DNA of 64,000 bases from Limnanthes douglasii subsp. nivea (Eukaryota; Streptophyta; Magnoliopsida; Brassicales; Limnanthaceae), in the NCBI GenBank assembly GCA_036936605.1, contig JAUPFV010000002.1, positions 250,997,305-251,061,304 of the forward strand, written 5' to 3'. This document shows, in pieces, positions 47,880 through 58,508 of this stretch. Each line of letters begins with the position of its first letter. Position 1 is the first letter of the stretch. The notes under the pieces are model-generated. The model was not told where the DNA came from, searched no databases, and saw nothing but the letters and a program-made list of their open reading frames with translations. A program made the translations under genes and the position numbers.

Positions 47880-48640
47880 GCTCCAATAGTTGTTAATATC
47901 TATTTACCTTGACTGCCTCTAAAGTCTTAGGGGCAAGGGCTGTTGCATAACATTTCCTGCCTATCTTCTGGCTGCTCCAGACAACACCTATTTGTCCTTG
48001 GACAGTATACTTCAAACATTGGTGGGCCGTATATGCCACAACATGCATTCTGGAGAACCAAGACCTCCCAAATATTGCATTGTAAGATATTGGGCAATCC
48101 ACCACAACAAACAGTACTCTTACCATTTTCTTAAAGGGTCATTTGCCCAACAACACTTCCTATTCGAACTCCCTAATCACATCTGCAGAACATTATGTGA
48201 AGCCTACGATGGTTCTATTGAACGTTGTAAACTGAAGGGTTTCTCATCTGCTTGTAGGAATTTAAAAATATGAGGTTTTCCGAACTGCATGTATCAATCA
48301 GAATCCAACGTATATTGTTTCATCCTATTGATGCCCCTATTACAACCGTATCTTCATGAGGACCTGCAATGCTTCTTAGGTCATCCTCATCGAAAACTAT
48401 AAAAGGGGATGAAGATTGATACTGGGGGTGGATATATCTCCATCCAAATGGGTGGCCAAGCTATGGACATGCCTCTTCCTTGATGGAGTAGAAGGCACAA
48501 TCACAGTATCCCCTCCGGAAATAGTTAGTGACTCAAAAAAGTTAATCAGACCAGAAACTATTTTGGTCTTGTCTGTTATTACCCCCATATAATTTTGACT
48601 CGGATTTGGATCAAGATACTCAGAGGCTATATAGAAACCT
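47880..48640 (-). pseudogene. Element C protease
   Basis: DEDDLRSIAGPHEDTVVIGA-like linker (48340-48400), then the active-site region at about 48270-48310, in which the D-T-G reads D-T-C (SNQIDTCS-like), then NAIFGRSWFSRMHVVAY and HQCLKYTVQG (47893-48126). The Gly-to-Cys change would disable it. Confidence 0.7.
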
Positions 48641-48649
48641 TTCAGTAAT

Positions 48650-49547
48650 TACCATTTCACCTTTTTGTGTGGATGTTCCAGGATTATTCGAAGGACCAGT
48701 TTGGAGGGTATTAGCTTGTGCATTGTCTGGTCTGCTTCCCCTTTGTTTTTTACATATGCCCCCAACTTACCCCTTTCAATGAGGTTCTCAACCTCATGCT
48801 TTAAGTCTATACAATCATGAGTATCATGGCCTATGCCATTGTGGTTATTGGCAGAAACAGGTTCTCCAGTTTTCTCCGCGAGACTGCAATGCTGCTGGCT
48901 TTCTAAAATGCACTTTCTTTTTAGTTTTTTCATAGATAGTAGCCACACACTCCTCCAATTCAGCAAACCACTAAGGTTGAACCTAAGGCCCTCTCTTGTT
49001 TCTGACATGTTGGCTCTGATTCTGATTAGACTGATTCTGCCTTGACCCATTAGATCCTTGTTTAGTCTTTTTTGCCCTGTAACCGGATTGATTAGTAGCT
49101 GAGGAGTTTTTGTTGTAGTAGTGGAGCTCACTTGGGGGTGAGTATAGTTTTTTTAGTCTCTTCAACGTTGATTTGTGTACCCACCTGATTCAATAAACCA
49201 TCCCAGGTCATAGCATTCTTCTGAGTCACTGAATCAGCTAAATTACCTGGGTTTAAACCTTGTCTCAGGGAAGTAATTGCAAATTGTTCAAAACAATCTG
49301 CTAACCCATTCTTTTTATTTACGAAATGGTTGATGTATTCCTTTAAAGACTCATTTGGCTCCTGAGCATAATGGATAATAGTGTCCCCATTACCCGTAAG
49401 CTTTTTGATTCCAACAAATTGCTTTTTTATTGCTCTCAACGCCTCTATTTCAGCTCTCAACTGGTTGCGCTCCTCAATAGTATACTCATTGTTCTCCCTT
49501 GCGACTTTTAGCTCAGGAGGTGGAACATTCTACTCATTCACATCCAT
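48650..49547 (-). pseudogene. Element C gag with a large internal deletion
   Basis: Starts at the ATG at 49547 (MDVNE, then a stop), then EERNQLRAEIEALRA. This joins in frame to KKQFVGIKKLTGNG, the last third of the gag core, at about 49420-49435. Element A has about 700 bp between these two points, so the Ser/Lys linker and most of the capsid core are gone. The knuckle at about 48810-48850 keeps H-x4-H-x4-C but has lost its first Cys. Confidence 0.82.
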
Positions 49548-49603
49548 CCGAACTACTTTGTTTACTGGTTCTGAATTGTTAAACTCATGCACCATCGTGC
49601 TCC

Positions 49604-49618
49604 CACTGTGGTCGCCAA
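49604..49618 (-). other. Primer binding site of element C (tRNA-Arg)
   Basis: The minus strand reads TGGCGACCACAGTGG, separated from the LTR end by a few A/T bases. Confidence 0.85.
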
Positions 49619-49621
49619 TTT

Positions 49622-49978
49622 TGATGTGGTTAACTTTTGTCTGAGGGTAATTTTGTAAAATGTTTTGGGGAATTTAATATTTAAGGTAGAGAGTAGTGAG
49701 ATAATTAAGTTGTGTGCTAGTAGTAAATTCTGATTACCCTCATTAATGAAAGTAGTTGGGGTGTTTATACTTAATTAATGACCCATGGGTATATCGGGTC
49801 AGATTGTGGAGTCGGGTCAAGTTTAAGGACCCATTAGCCCAAGATGTGAGGTGACGAGCACCTAGATTAGTCATATTCCATTACATTTAACCTGTTCGAT
49901 TTTTTATAATAGTCGTTATGTCCGAACAGCCCTCCGGATAAGAATAAGATACAATGTCTAAAATATCTGAACTCATCA
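49622..49978 (-). repeat. 5' LTR of element C
   Basis: In minus-strand sense it starts TGATGAGTTCAGATATTTT at 49978 and ends CCACATCA at 49622. It is followed on the right by the target duplication AGGTC (49979-49983). Confidence 0.95.
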
Positions 49979-50165
49979 AGGTCAGTACCCCACCCTTCTA
50001 AAGGTAGTGCCTCTGATATTGACTCAAGAGGTACTTCGGGTACCTCGATTGTGTTAGCAAATCTTTGACAAGAATCACATCTTTTAACCAACTATTTGGC
50101 ATCAGAAACAATTGTGGGCTAATAATATCCTACCAAGAGAAATCTTTGGATTAAATTCTTGTATC
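49979..50165 (-). pseudogene. Element D integrase zinc domain (right of element C)
   Basis: The minus strand reads LVGYY-PTIVSDAK and VKRCDSCQRFANTIEV, the HHCC-side motif, then VPLESISEALPLEGWGTDL with the first catalytic Asp, ending at the C insertion. It resumes at 41252. The upstream end stops abruptly near 50165, where unrelated sequence begins, so the 5' two-thirds of D are lost. Confidence 0.85.
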
Positions 50166-50449
50166 AAAGGTCGTTTTAGTAGTTGTTATTTTATATTTTT
50201 TAGCTACGTTTAGTTTATTTACTTTGATTTTTCTTTAACATTTGGTATTGTAGGGTAATGATGCTACATATAGATACATCAAAGATCTCTCATATCTTTT
50301 TTCACAACCGAATATTATACGCAAGACAAATTGGTTGAGTGGGTTAACTAGATTGGGACACAAAATGGTTTGGTTATCAATTAAAATATTGTGATAAGAT
50401 AAATAGTAGAAAGAAACCTCGAATATTCTTTGAATGCGAGAGATCAAAA

Positions 50450-52370
50450 TGGTATACTCTGGTGGTACCCTATAAAGATATTAAGAGAAAGTTGACGTGA
50501 ACAAAAAAATATGGGTGTCGTTTTGATCTTAAAGGTACCATGGGTACTCTGTATCAATGGTCGTTAGAAGTTATATTCGGTATTCACAACCATACAAATT
50601 TTAAACAATTAGACGGTCATTCATACACATAACGTTTGAATAAAGAATAGTTTGAATTCGTAGAAAGTTTGACTTTTATTGGGACTTGCCTTAGAGAAAT
50701 TTTGAACTGAGTAAAAACTTTGAAAAAAATAATGTATTGTCTATGCGCACTAGAGACAACACTTGACAGAAAAAAAAACCACATATTGGAGAAACTGGTC
50801 GTTCACAATTGGAATACTTGTTAGGGAATCTTAAAAGACATAATTATTGTTGAATGACATTAGAATGACATATATCTAGCAAAGATGAAGGTTATATTAA
50901 TATTGATATTTTCTTTACGCATCCAACTAGTGTGTATTTTTTTACGGACATTTCCAATAGTGTTAATAATGGATAGCATTTACAAGACAATAATGTATGA
51001 GATGTCATTGTTTGAGATCGTCGGTGTAACGCTATTGATTTTACTTACTATGTTGCTTTTACGTTTATCTCCGATTAGAAAGTAAAAAATTTCAAGTGGG
51101 TATTAGATTGTTTGAAATTGTTGATTATATCTCACAGCATTGAAGAGCCGTTTGTGGTTTTAATGAATACAGACTTGAAGTTGATGAATTCTCTAGAACT
51201 AGATTTCCCGACAAAAATGCATATGGTATGTCGATGATATATTAACCAAAAGATTCAATTAAATACGAAGAAGTACCTTAATGAGAAAACATATCATGTT
51301 TTGTTTATGTCTGTATAGAAAAAGATAACGTACTCGGTGTCGGAAATTAAATTTGATCACGCTAGGATTGAGATGCAACGTAACTAGGAAAACTATACTG
51401 AAGCAATCAAATATAATGATACGTGCAAACCTAACCATGATAGAGCTTTTAAAATAAAAAATAGATAAATTTATAACTGATGTCATGTTAACCAACGACT
51501 AAAAACGCATAAAACATATTTACAAAAAACGATTTGACACTGTTTATCCTGAACATCCACTCTTTTATAACCCATTAGAGAAACATATTCACTACAGTCG
51601 TCCACATGCCAAATTATTATTTTTTAGTTGATGCATCATCCACTACACGAGAAAAATCACACTAGGAACATGTGAAAGATTCAGAAAATGCCAGTGAAGC
51701 TTCGATTCCAAACCCTTTTAAAACTCATAGGGTTACTATTCATAAAGAGAAAGGAATTTCACCATAATGAAACCTGTTAATTTTGAACTACCAACACATG
51801 CTAGTGGTCATGCAGATAAACCCACAATAGTTGAACTCCTTCGACCATGTCAATATCTAGTAATAATATACCAAACTCAAATATCGATCTGAAACAAATA
51901 TTTACTGATTTAAAATTTTACTTGCGATGGTTTCTCTTTCACTTTAGACCTTTTATAACAGTTATAAACAATGTTACTTGATGGACCTTGTGCGTATCAT
52001 TCAGCATCATATGGGTTGTCTGGCCAAGAAGATGGGGGTGGGGTGGTAGAAAGGGCCTTTATGACAAACTAATTAATAAATTTGACATTTAAAACAAGAT
52101 ATATAACTGTAAAGAATAGTATTTAAAGGTCTCTGAAAGTATACACTATTATAATATATCCGTTGATATATCTTATTGGATGACAATAACATAAATGAAG
52201 ATATCAATCACAATAAGGTGTCAATATATTGTACATTTTATATCACAATCATGATTGATGAATTTCACTTATACTTTTCTACCACTGCTAGGTGCAGCCC
52301 CTCTGATACCTAAAAGGATAAAAACTGGGTTTGGTTTTGTTAATAACGATCATTTTGTCAATGTAAGTAT
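50450..52370 (+). pseudogene. Mutator-like (MULE) transposase with OTU-like C-terminal part, decayed
   Basis: The plus strand has the N-terminal zinc module (YGCRFDLKG, WSLEVIFGIHNH, LDGHSYT; 50500-50640), then FLRTFPIVLIMDSIYKT and MSLFEIVGVT (50930-51030), which contain the first catalytic Asp of the DDE nuclease. Next is VVLMNTDLKLMNSLELDFP (51150-51215) with the second Asp. After much decay, DGPCAYHSASYGLSGQ (about 51980) and GFGFVNNDHFVNV (52325-52370) match the Cys- and His-box regions of OTU-type protease domains carried by some plant MULEs. Stops and frameshifts are everywhere. It is not expressed as a protein. Confidence 0.72.
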
Positions 52371-52379
52371 TTTATCTTA

Positions 52380-53435
52380 CTTTGATTTTTTTATTATACT
52401 AGTTTGTCATGGGCATTCTCATTTTATTTTATTTGTGTGTATAACTTACCATTGCTGATGACTATCCATGTGCACATATACATTATAAATTGACAATATT
52501 ACGTAGTGATGATGCAATATTTTGGGAATTATCATCGCTGCAAATTATATTAATATCTTGAAGGTCAAAAGCCTATCATCTCCAACCTAGAAGTGACCGA
52601 TTTAGATGAATATGTGTTATAGTGTGCTCATTTATCATACTCGATTTATCAAGATTGTATTGAATAGGTAATACAAACTTATTTGTTTAATGTTTCCAAT
52701 TATGTTACTTTATTAACGTGAACTATAACATCTAGTGATATAAAACAACATTAAAGATGAACATAATACAATATTAATTCAAACCACCCAAAGTAACATA
52801 AAAATAATACGATAACTTAAAGTGATCAAATGACCAAGAAACAACGCTAAAAATGAAGAAAAAACAACAAAGTTTTATTCAAAATAATATCATTCATTAA
52901 AAAAATTCAGTATTTTCCCCTTTTCAACGATTTGTTCTTCCGAAAAATGTAGTATATCTTCTATCCAAAAATCAGTAAATTTAATCGAATGAGTTATATG
53001 TTTCATTCCTAATTATCCATGGTAAGTTAAACACATGATATATTGGTTCGCTTATAATATAATTGTACCTTGTCGATACTTCTTCACAACTACGTGAGAA
53101 CGACACAGGTTTTCCTCTTGCACCCCCATACATATACATGTACATGTAGTACATTGTACATAACACTTCATTGAAAAACCCTTCGGTACTCTCATCAGAC
53201 CTCGTTAACTTCACATGTTTGATGAATTTAAGTAGATGAGAGTCTCCAATTACATTGCATTCCATATGAACAAAGTTATCTAAGTAGATGGTTGTGTATT
53301 TAGAGTTATGCTAATCGTGAAATTTATATTAGATAAGTAAATAATAAATTTGGCGAGTAACATTTACAAATGTGCGTGATTTTTTTATGGGTACATATAA
53401 GCGAGATATGTTTTTTGGTGGTTTAAATTTTGACG
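52380..53435. other. AT-rich stretch with no recognised gene
   Basis: One 94-codon minus frame (52981-53265) has no recognisable motif. The rest is AT-rich. It may be the tail of the MULE or older repeats. Confidence 0.45.
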
Positions 53436-53439
53436 TCGT

Positions 53440-53770
53440 CCGAATAAATGCACCATATGTGCACCTATGGTGCGTAGTATGTCACACCATCGGTGCATCA
53501 TGCATTGCACTGATGGTTGATATTTATCGCACCATTGGTGAAATCATGATACATCATCAATGCACAAACATGACACCGTACAAACAAGTTGCATCGACGG
53601 TGCTTATGATATGCATCATCGGTACAATATTTTGTATACCATTGGTGTCAAGGAAAGGCACCAATGGTATGTTGCACCGATGATGCATACTTTATTCATC
53701 ACCGCTGCTGAGTAGTGTGCATCATAGGTGCACAGACTTGGCACTTATGGTACACTTTACAATGGTAATG
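53440..53770. repeat. Array of short palindromes GCACC-N3-GGTGC
   Basis: Perfect or near-perfect 13-bp palindromes occur about ten times in 330 bp. GCACCTATGGTGC at 53461-53473 is perfect. Others are near 53485, 53529, 53591, 53613, 53640, 53658, 53674, 53717 and 53740, in a loosely spaced series. The central three bases vary (TAT, ATC, ATT, GAT). A 103-codon plus frame through it is a by-product. Such arrays are typical of transposase-binding subterminal regions. Confidence 0.65.
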
Positions 53771-54209
53771 CTTGTTAATATTTTTAAGAAAAATGTATTT
53801 TAAAAATATTATTTTTATCAAATAATGTTTTGATTTGTTTTGTGCATGAATTAAAAACATAAGTATTTTATAACAATTTCATGTATTGTGAGTTGATAAA
53901 AAAATTATGACGTTTACTTTTTAGTTTTTAACTCACTTTTAATATCACGTAATGGTTATTCGAGTAAACATAAGCATCCGAGTAAACATAAAAAATATGA
54001 ATAATTAATAGAATAACCTTCAAGTAACATAACATAATCCATAAATGCATAACCAATCCATCCATCCATGGTTAAATACAAATATAAAGAAATTATAACT
54101 AAAATAAATGCTATAGTAAAAAACATAGTTTAGGATAAACACAATATATCAAGCAAGAAAAACCAAAATAAGTCATATAACAAAAATAATGAGCCAAATA
54201 TAAGTGAAT
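53771..54209. other. AT-rich flank of element E
   Basis: No coding or structural signal is recognised. It contains the five bases (TGAAT, 54205-54209) that would be the target duplication of E if the LTR border is right. Confidence 0.5.
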
Positions 54210-54635
54210 TGCAACACTTGTTTCTTGAAGAGCTTCAAACCATCCAAGTCATCTATCGTCTGGATGGTGTTTATAGTACAAACAACCTCAACTACTTTAT
54301 CTTCATTGTGATGAGAAAATAAACTACTATGGAATATATTGAATCTTGAATCTGATGTGACTAGAGAAAGAGTGTAGAGAGAGAAAAAGCAAAGAGAATA
54401 TAATAATATGGAATGTCCCACCTACCAAGAATAAAGAATCCCCTTTTATAGTATGGGAAGGTGGACCCGTTTATGTCATTGGTGGGCTTACTTTATTTCC
54501 CCTTTAGTCCCTTATTATATACATTGTTTACGAATTACTCTCTAATTAATGATAAATACCCTAATAGACATTTTAACTTCCTTCTATTCACAATTGGCTC
54601 CTTGTTCTTATTATCGGAGAATTGCTCCCTTATCA
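54210..54635 (-). repeat. 3' LTR of element E
   Basis: In minus-strand sense it starts TGATAAGGGAGCAATTCTCC at 54635 and ends GTGTTGCA at 54210. A strong TATA box (CTATAAAAGGGG) lies at 54440-54451, followed by a CT-rich leader. The outer edge is inferred from the matching TTGCA end of D's LTR. Confidence 0.75.
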
Positions 54636-54648
54636 GTAGCCCCAGTCT
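54636..54648 (-). other. Polypurine tract of element E
   Basis: The minus strand reads AGACTGGGGCTAC directly before the LTR start, like the tracts of D (GGGGGCTAC) and H (AAAAGGGGCTAC). Confidence 0.7.
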
Positions 54649-55239
54649 TCGGGAGCGGAAGGAGTGAAAACTTTTAGATGGTTTGGCTCAAAATGACTCT
54701 GTACCTTAGCCTCTGGATCGATCTCGGTTTTCTTAAGGACAGAACTTCCCTTTCATCTGACGCCCGCCCGTTCACATTTTCGTTCGATGGTCGGGTGCAG
54801 ATGCTTTCCTTCTATCTGATGCCCGACCCTTCTCGTTTGTACAAATGTGGTTGGGAACGCTTATCCCACACATTGTTCTTGAGTCTTTTGGGTCTGCTTT
54901 CGCTCCTGTGTGACACCTTTATGGGCCTTGATCGGTCACATCTTTTCGGGTTGGTGTGGCCCATCTAGCATCTTTGTCTGTCCTAGCTAGCCCACGTCTG
55001 CTGTGTTTTTCTGACCAAAAGCGACACGTGTTGACCGACTACTCGAGGCGTGCTTGTTTACACAACTTCTCAAGAAACCCTTTCGACTTCCCGCTGCTTT
55101 CCACCGCTTGGACTTCCCTGTGCATGCAACGGCTAGAGAGAGTTGCCTATAAATACCTCATAAACAAACATTGCTCTCAGAAGTGTTCTAGAGAGAGAAA
55201 TTACTGCTTGGATTTTTCTAAAGAGAGAAAGCTCGTTTT

Positions 55240-57798
55240 ATGAGACATAGCTACCCGAAGCGGAAACCAAAACCCAAGAAGAAGCAACCAGTGTTCGGAT
55301 TTGTGGATTGGGCTAGCATCGGTGACCGTGCTGAAGAATACCGACGCGCGGGAATAATTTGGAGTCCTAACACCAAACCATTTACACCCGTACCGCAGCC
55401 CCACGACCCTGTTATTGCTCATCCGACCCCCGTTGAGCCCTTCACCTTGCCTGAACCATCTCGTGTTCAGACTCCGGAGCCTATTGCCATATCTTCTAGC
55501 AACATCTCTCCTCACTCCCCCATTACCCAACTAAGCCGTCCGACGCCTTCGTCAGTTAATTCCTACGCTGCCGCGCCTCCTTTTCTGTCCCGACGTCGCA
55601 GAAGAGGCCAATTTCTTTCTATGGGAGAAACCAGTTCTCCGAGTTCTCCAGCAGGAGGTAAATTCCTTGAGATGGTTCAGCTTACTCCCTCCATACGAGG
55701 ATACTGAACCGGTACTAACACATCTGTAACTTTTTTAGGTCTTAACAAGCGGGCACTGACTCCCGCAGAAATGGATCCTGAACGCATCCGTCGAGAACAA
55801 AACGAGGCTCATCCGACCCAATCTGGTAGTTGTTCTAACCCTGCCGACCATGTCATTCGGGAAACCGATCCGGGCGCGGCCAGTGCCCTTAGTTCTGATA
55901 AAATCCCGGTAGTGAATACCGAAGAGTCGGATGCAGACGCCCTGCCTATTGGAGACGGTGCTGCTGCCGGCAATGTCGCGGCCCCTCCCGCGGAGCCACT
56001 TCGTGAGGAGATAGAGGCGATCATTACCACTACTTATCATCGCCGGTTGCCCGCAGACTCCGTCAGTTCTCTGTTTGAAGGCAAGTACCTCTACTTCTTT
56101 GCCGCGGAACAGGAAGAGCTGCTGGTTCGGTGGGGCATCCCCGAGTGCATCACTGTTAGGTTTCCAGTTCCTAGGGAAACCCCCGTACATGTTCGTTCAC
56201 GAGAAATCGTGGTTTTTACCGAACTATTCAACTGGGGCCTCAGATTCCCCCTGGACCCCGAAATTGTTCTGTATTTCAGAACCCTGCAGATCTGCCCCTC
56301 TCAACTGACGCCCAACGCCTAGTACACGCTGATGTCCTGCATAATGGTCTCGCGCCTTTCAGGTCGGGTTATGCCGATAGAGCAGTACATAGCCATGTCT
56401 GGGCTGTCTAAATCTCCGAAGTCGCCTTTCTTCTATCCTTCTCTTGCAAACACCTGGAAGATAGTGAATGATTTTCTTGACGGCGACAAGGGTTGGAAGC
56501 ACCGCTTCGTCTTTTTAAGTGGCTGCTGGGAAAATGGCCGCCCTTATAGCCGAGAGAATCTGAGGCTACTGCTGCGGACCTGGGTTCCTGATGGTAAGCT
56601 TCTCGCACATTTTTTTTTAAGTCCGAACCTTCGTGCAGTGTCGAAGGAGTTTGTCCAGGGGCTGAAGAAGGACCACTTTAAAGCGGGCAAGGTTACCTTC
56701 CAAGTGTTGAAGAATTATGCCAAACAACACTGGGGTCGGGCGATGCATCGTGCATTCAAGAATACAAATCTTTTCATGAGCAACCTCTGGTGTTGTTCAT
56801 CAGAGGTGCTAACAATTGAGCAGCTGCGTCAGCCCCCAAGTACGGAGGATTTAATCGCAAAGACAAAAGCACCTGATGCACACATATTTTTGCTAAAGCG
56901 TAACAAGGCGCCTAGCAAGTGCCCAAAATCCGACGATGAGGTCGAACAAGACGCTATCGGTGCTGAAGAGGCTGAGGCTCACGGTCCTCAGGATGAAGCT
57001 GCTGCTGAGGGCGATGAAGCGCCACCGACCCAGGATCTGGCGTTGAAGCGGAAGGGAAAGGCCGAGGTGGATGGAGCTCGGGCTAGGAAACCCAAACGCT
57101 CAAGGAAAGAAAGTGGTTCGGTCCCCGGTGTTGAAAATGCCATTGTTCCGGAGCTCTTCGATCAGTATGAGAGGGTTGGCGAAGGTTCGAAGTTAGCCCC
57201 TGTGGTGGTAATCCCTGATGATACTAGCCCATCGAAATCCTCGAACCCTGCCGCGACGTCATCGAGTGGCACAAAGTACCCGGTGCTGTCTATGCTCGGG
57301 AGTCCGCACACCTTCCCACTGCAGGGAACCGATGGACTGACCCTTTTCTTTGTATAATTTTCTTGTACTAATGGCCATGAAGGAGCGTCGGGCGATTGAG
57401 CTGGGCCAAAAGCTGGCGGGCGCAGAGGCAAGGGTTGCTGGTCTGGAAGAGGAGGTGCAAAGGCTAACGCGGCTCGGGAACTAGCGGAGGGGAGGCTTGT
57501 GGAGGCCGAACAAGTTATGGCACAAACAAAGAAGGTCGGGGAAGATCGTGCTGTTACCTTGACGCAGGAGATCCATCATCTGAAAGCTGCGAACACTGTC
57601 TTCGCCGACAAGTGCAAAAAGTGGATGAAGAAGGAGGCAGCTGAAGCCAAGGCTGCCTATATGCTGTCGTTTCATAATCGCTTCCCGGACCTTCCCTTTG
57701 GGGCGATGTGGCTGCATGTGCTGGAAGAGGACTGCCCTTCTGACGTTGTCTGTGAAGATGAGTCGGACGACACCGGGTCGGAGGAAGATGATGTGTGA
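55240..57798 (+). pseudogene. Element E antisense ORF (aORF), spliced, nearly intact
   Basis: Exon 1 runs 55240-55657 (MRHSYPKRKPKPKKKQPVF; basic start, then Pro/Ser-rich). An 81-bp GT-AG intron (55658-55738, pyrimidine tract TAACTTTTTTAG) joins it in frame to exon 2. The conserved domain (about 56010-56600) has RWGIPECITVRFPVP, VVFTELFNWGLRFPLDPEI, IEQYIAMSGLSKSPK and FVFLSGCWENG (PF04195-like). A single TAG at 56320 replaces the Trp codon seen in C. Next are an acidic linker, a basic patch (RKPKRSRKES), then a coiled coil (57370-57650) interrupted by a stop at 57355 and a frameshift near 57460. The tail holds FHNRFPDLPFGAMWLHV and an acidic end (SDDTGSEEDDV). Function unknown. Confidence 0.8.
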
Positions 57799-58030
57799 TC
57801 CCGACGCCTTTTTTTTTTTTTTTTACTTTTGGGGACTAAGGAGTCCCCTATCAATCTCCCTCTGTAAACAAAATTCTCAGATAATTAATATTTCTCGCAT
57901 GTTTATATTTTATTGGGTGTTGTTTTCTATAATGTTTTTATCGATGTATGGTAGGGTCGGATCTCCGAGAAATCGGTGCTGCTGGATTAAAAAAATTACG
58001 TAGGGTCGGTAACGTAAAATGTGGATCAAT

Positions 58031-58390
58031 CGAAAACCAAAAAACCCATAAAGGTTCTATTGATCAAAATAATATCGAAATTTTTCCAAAGGGTCGGGAA
58101 TTGTAAAATGTTGATCAGTTCGAAAACTGAAAAACCAATGAAGGTTCTGTAGATCAATGTAACATTGAAAATTTCCCTTAGGGTCGGGAATTTTTTGATG
58201 TAGATCAGTTCGAAAATTGAAAAACCAATGAAGGTTCTGTAGATCAATATAACATTGAAAATTTCCCTTAGGGTCGGGAATTTTAAGATGTAGATCAGTT
58301 TGAAAAATGAAAAACCAATGAAGGTTCTGTAGATCAATGTAACATTGAAAATTTCCCTTCGGGTCGGGAATTTTAAGATGTAGATCCATC
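58031..58390. repeat. Tandem repeat, 4 copies of 90 bp (element E)
   Basis: Units start (C/T)GAAAA at 58031, 58121, 58211 and 58301, an exact 90-bp step. Each contains GGTTCTGTAGATCAA and GGGTCGGGAATTTT. A diverged partial unit lies just upstream (about 57950-58030). The unit is divisible by three, which creates long but meaningless open frames on the minus strand. Confidence 0.9.
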
Positions 58391-58508
58391 AAGGTTAGTA
58401 AGGACAAGCGTCGACCAGCTCGTCAGTTGACCTAGTTTGTAATACTTCAAAGATTGGAAGGCAAATTTTTTTGATTAACTCTAACAAAGGGGGTCAGGCG
58501 TTATCGAT

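Larger units (their letters stand above)
41253..49978 (-). mobile_element. Complete Tat-lineage Ty3/Gypsy retrotransposon C
   Basis: An 8.7-kb element with two 357-bp LTRs, a tRNA-Arg primer site, gag (shortened), protease, RT, two RNase H domains, integrase, an antisense ORF on the plus strand, a polypurine tract and a 5-bp target duplication AGGTC. It sits inside the integrase of element D. I count about 33 differences between its LTRs (about 9%). Confidence 0.95.

Noticed and set aside
53372..53683. 103-codon plus frame
   Set aside because: It overlaps the palindrome array, and its residues simply reflect the repeated GGTGC words.
57802..57823. Long T run after the E antisense ORF as a pol III terminator
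   Set aside because: No pol III promoter nearby; the run is more likely noncoding slippage sequence.
58026..58407. Two open minus frames of 103 and 116 codons with repeating residues
   Set aside because: They result from the 90-bp tandem repeat, whose length is divisible by three; no other coding sign.
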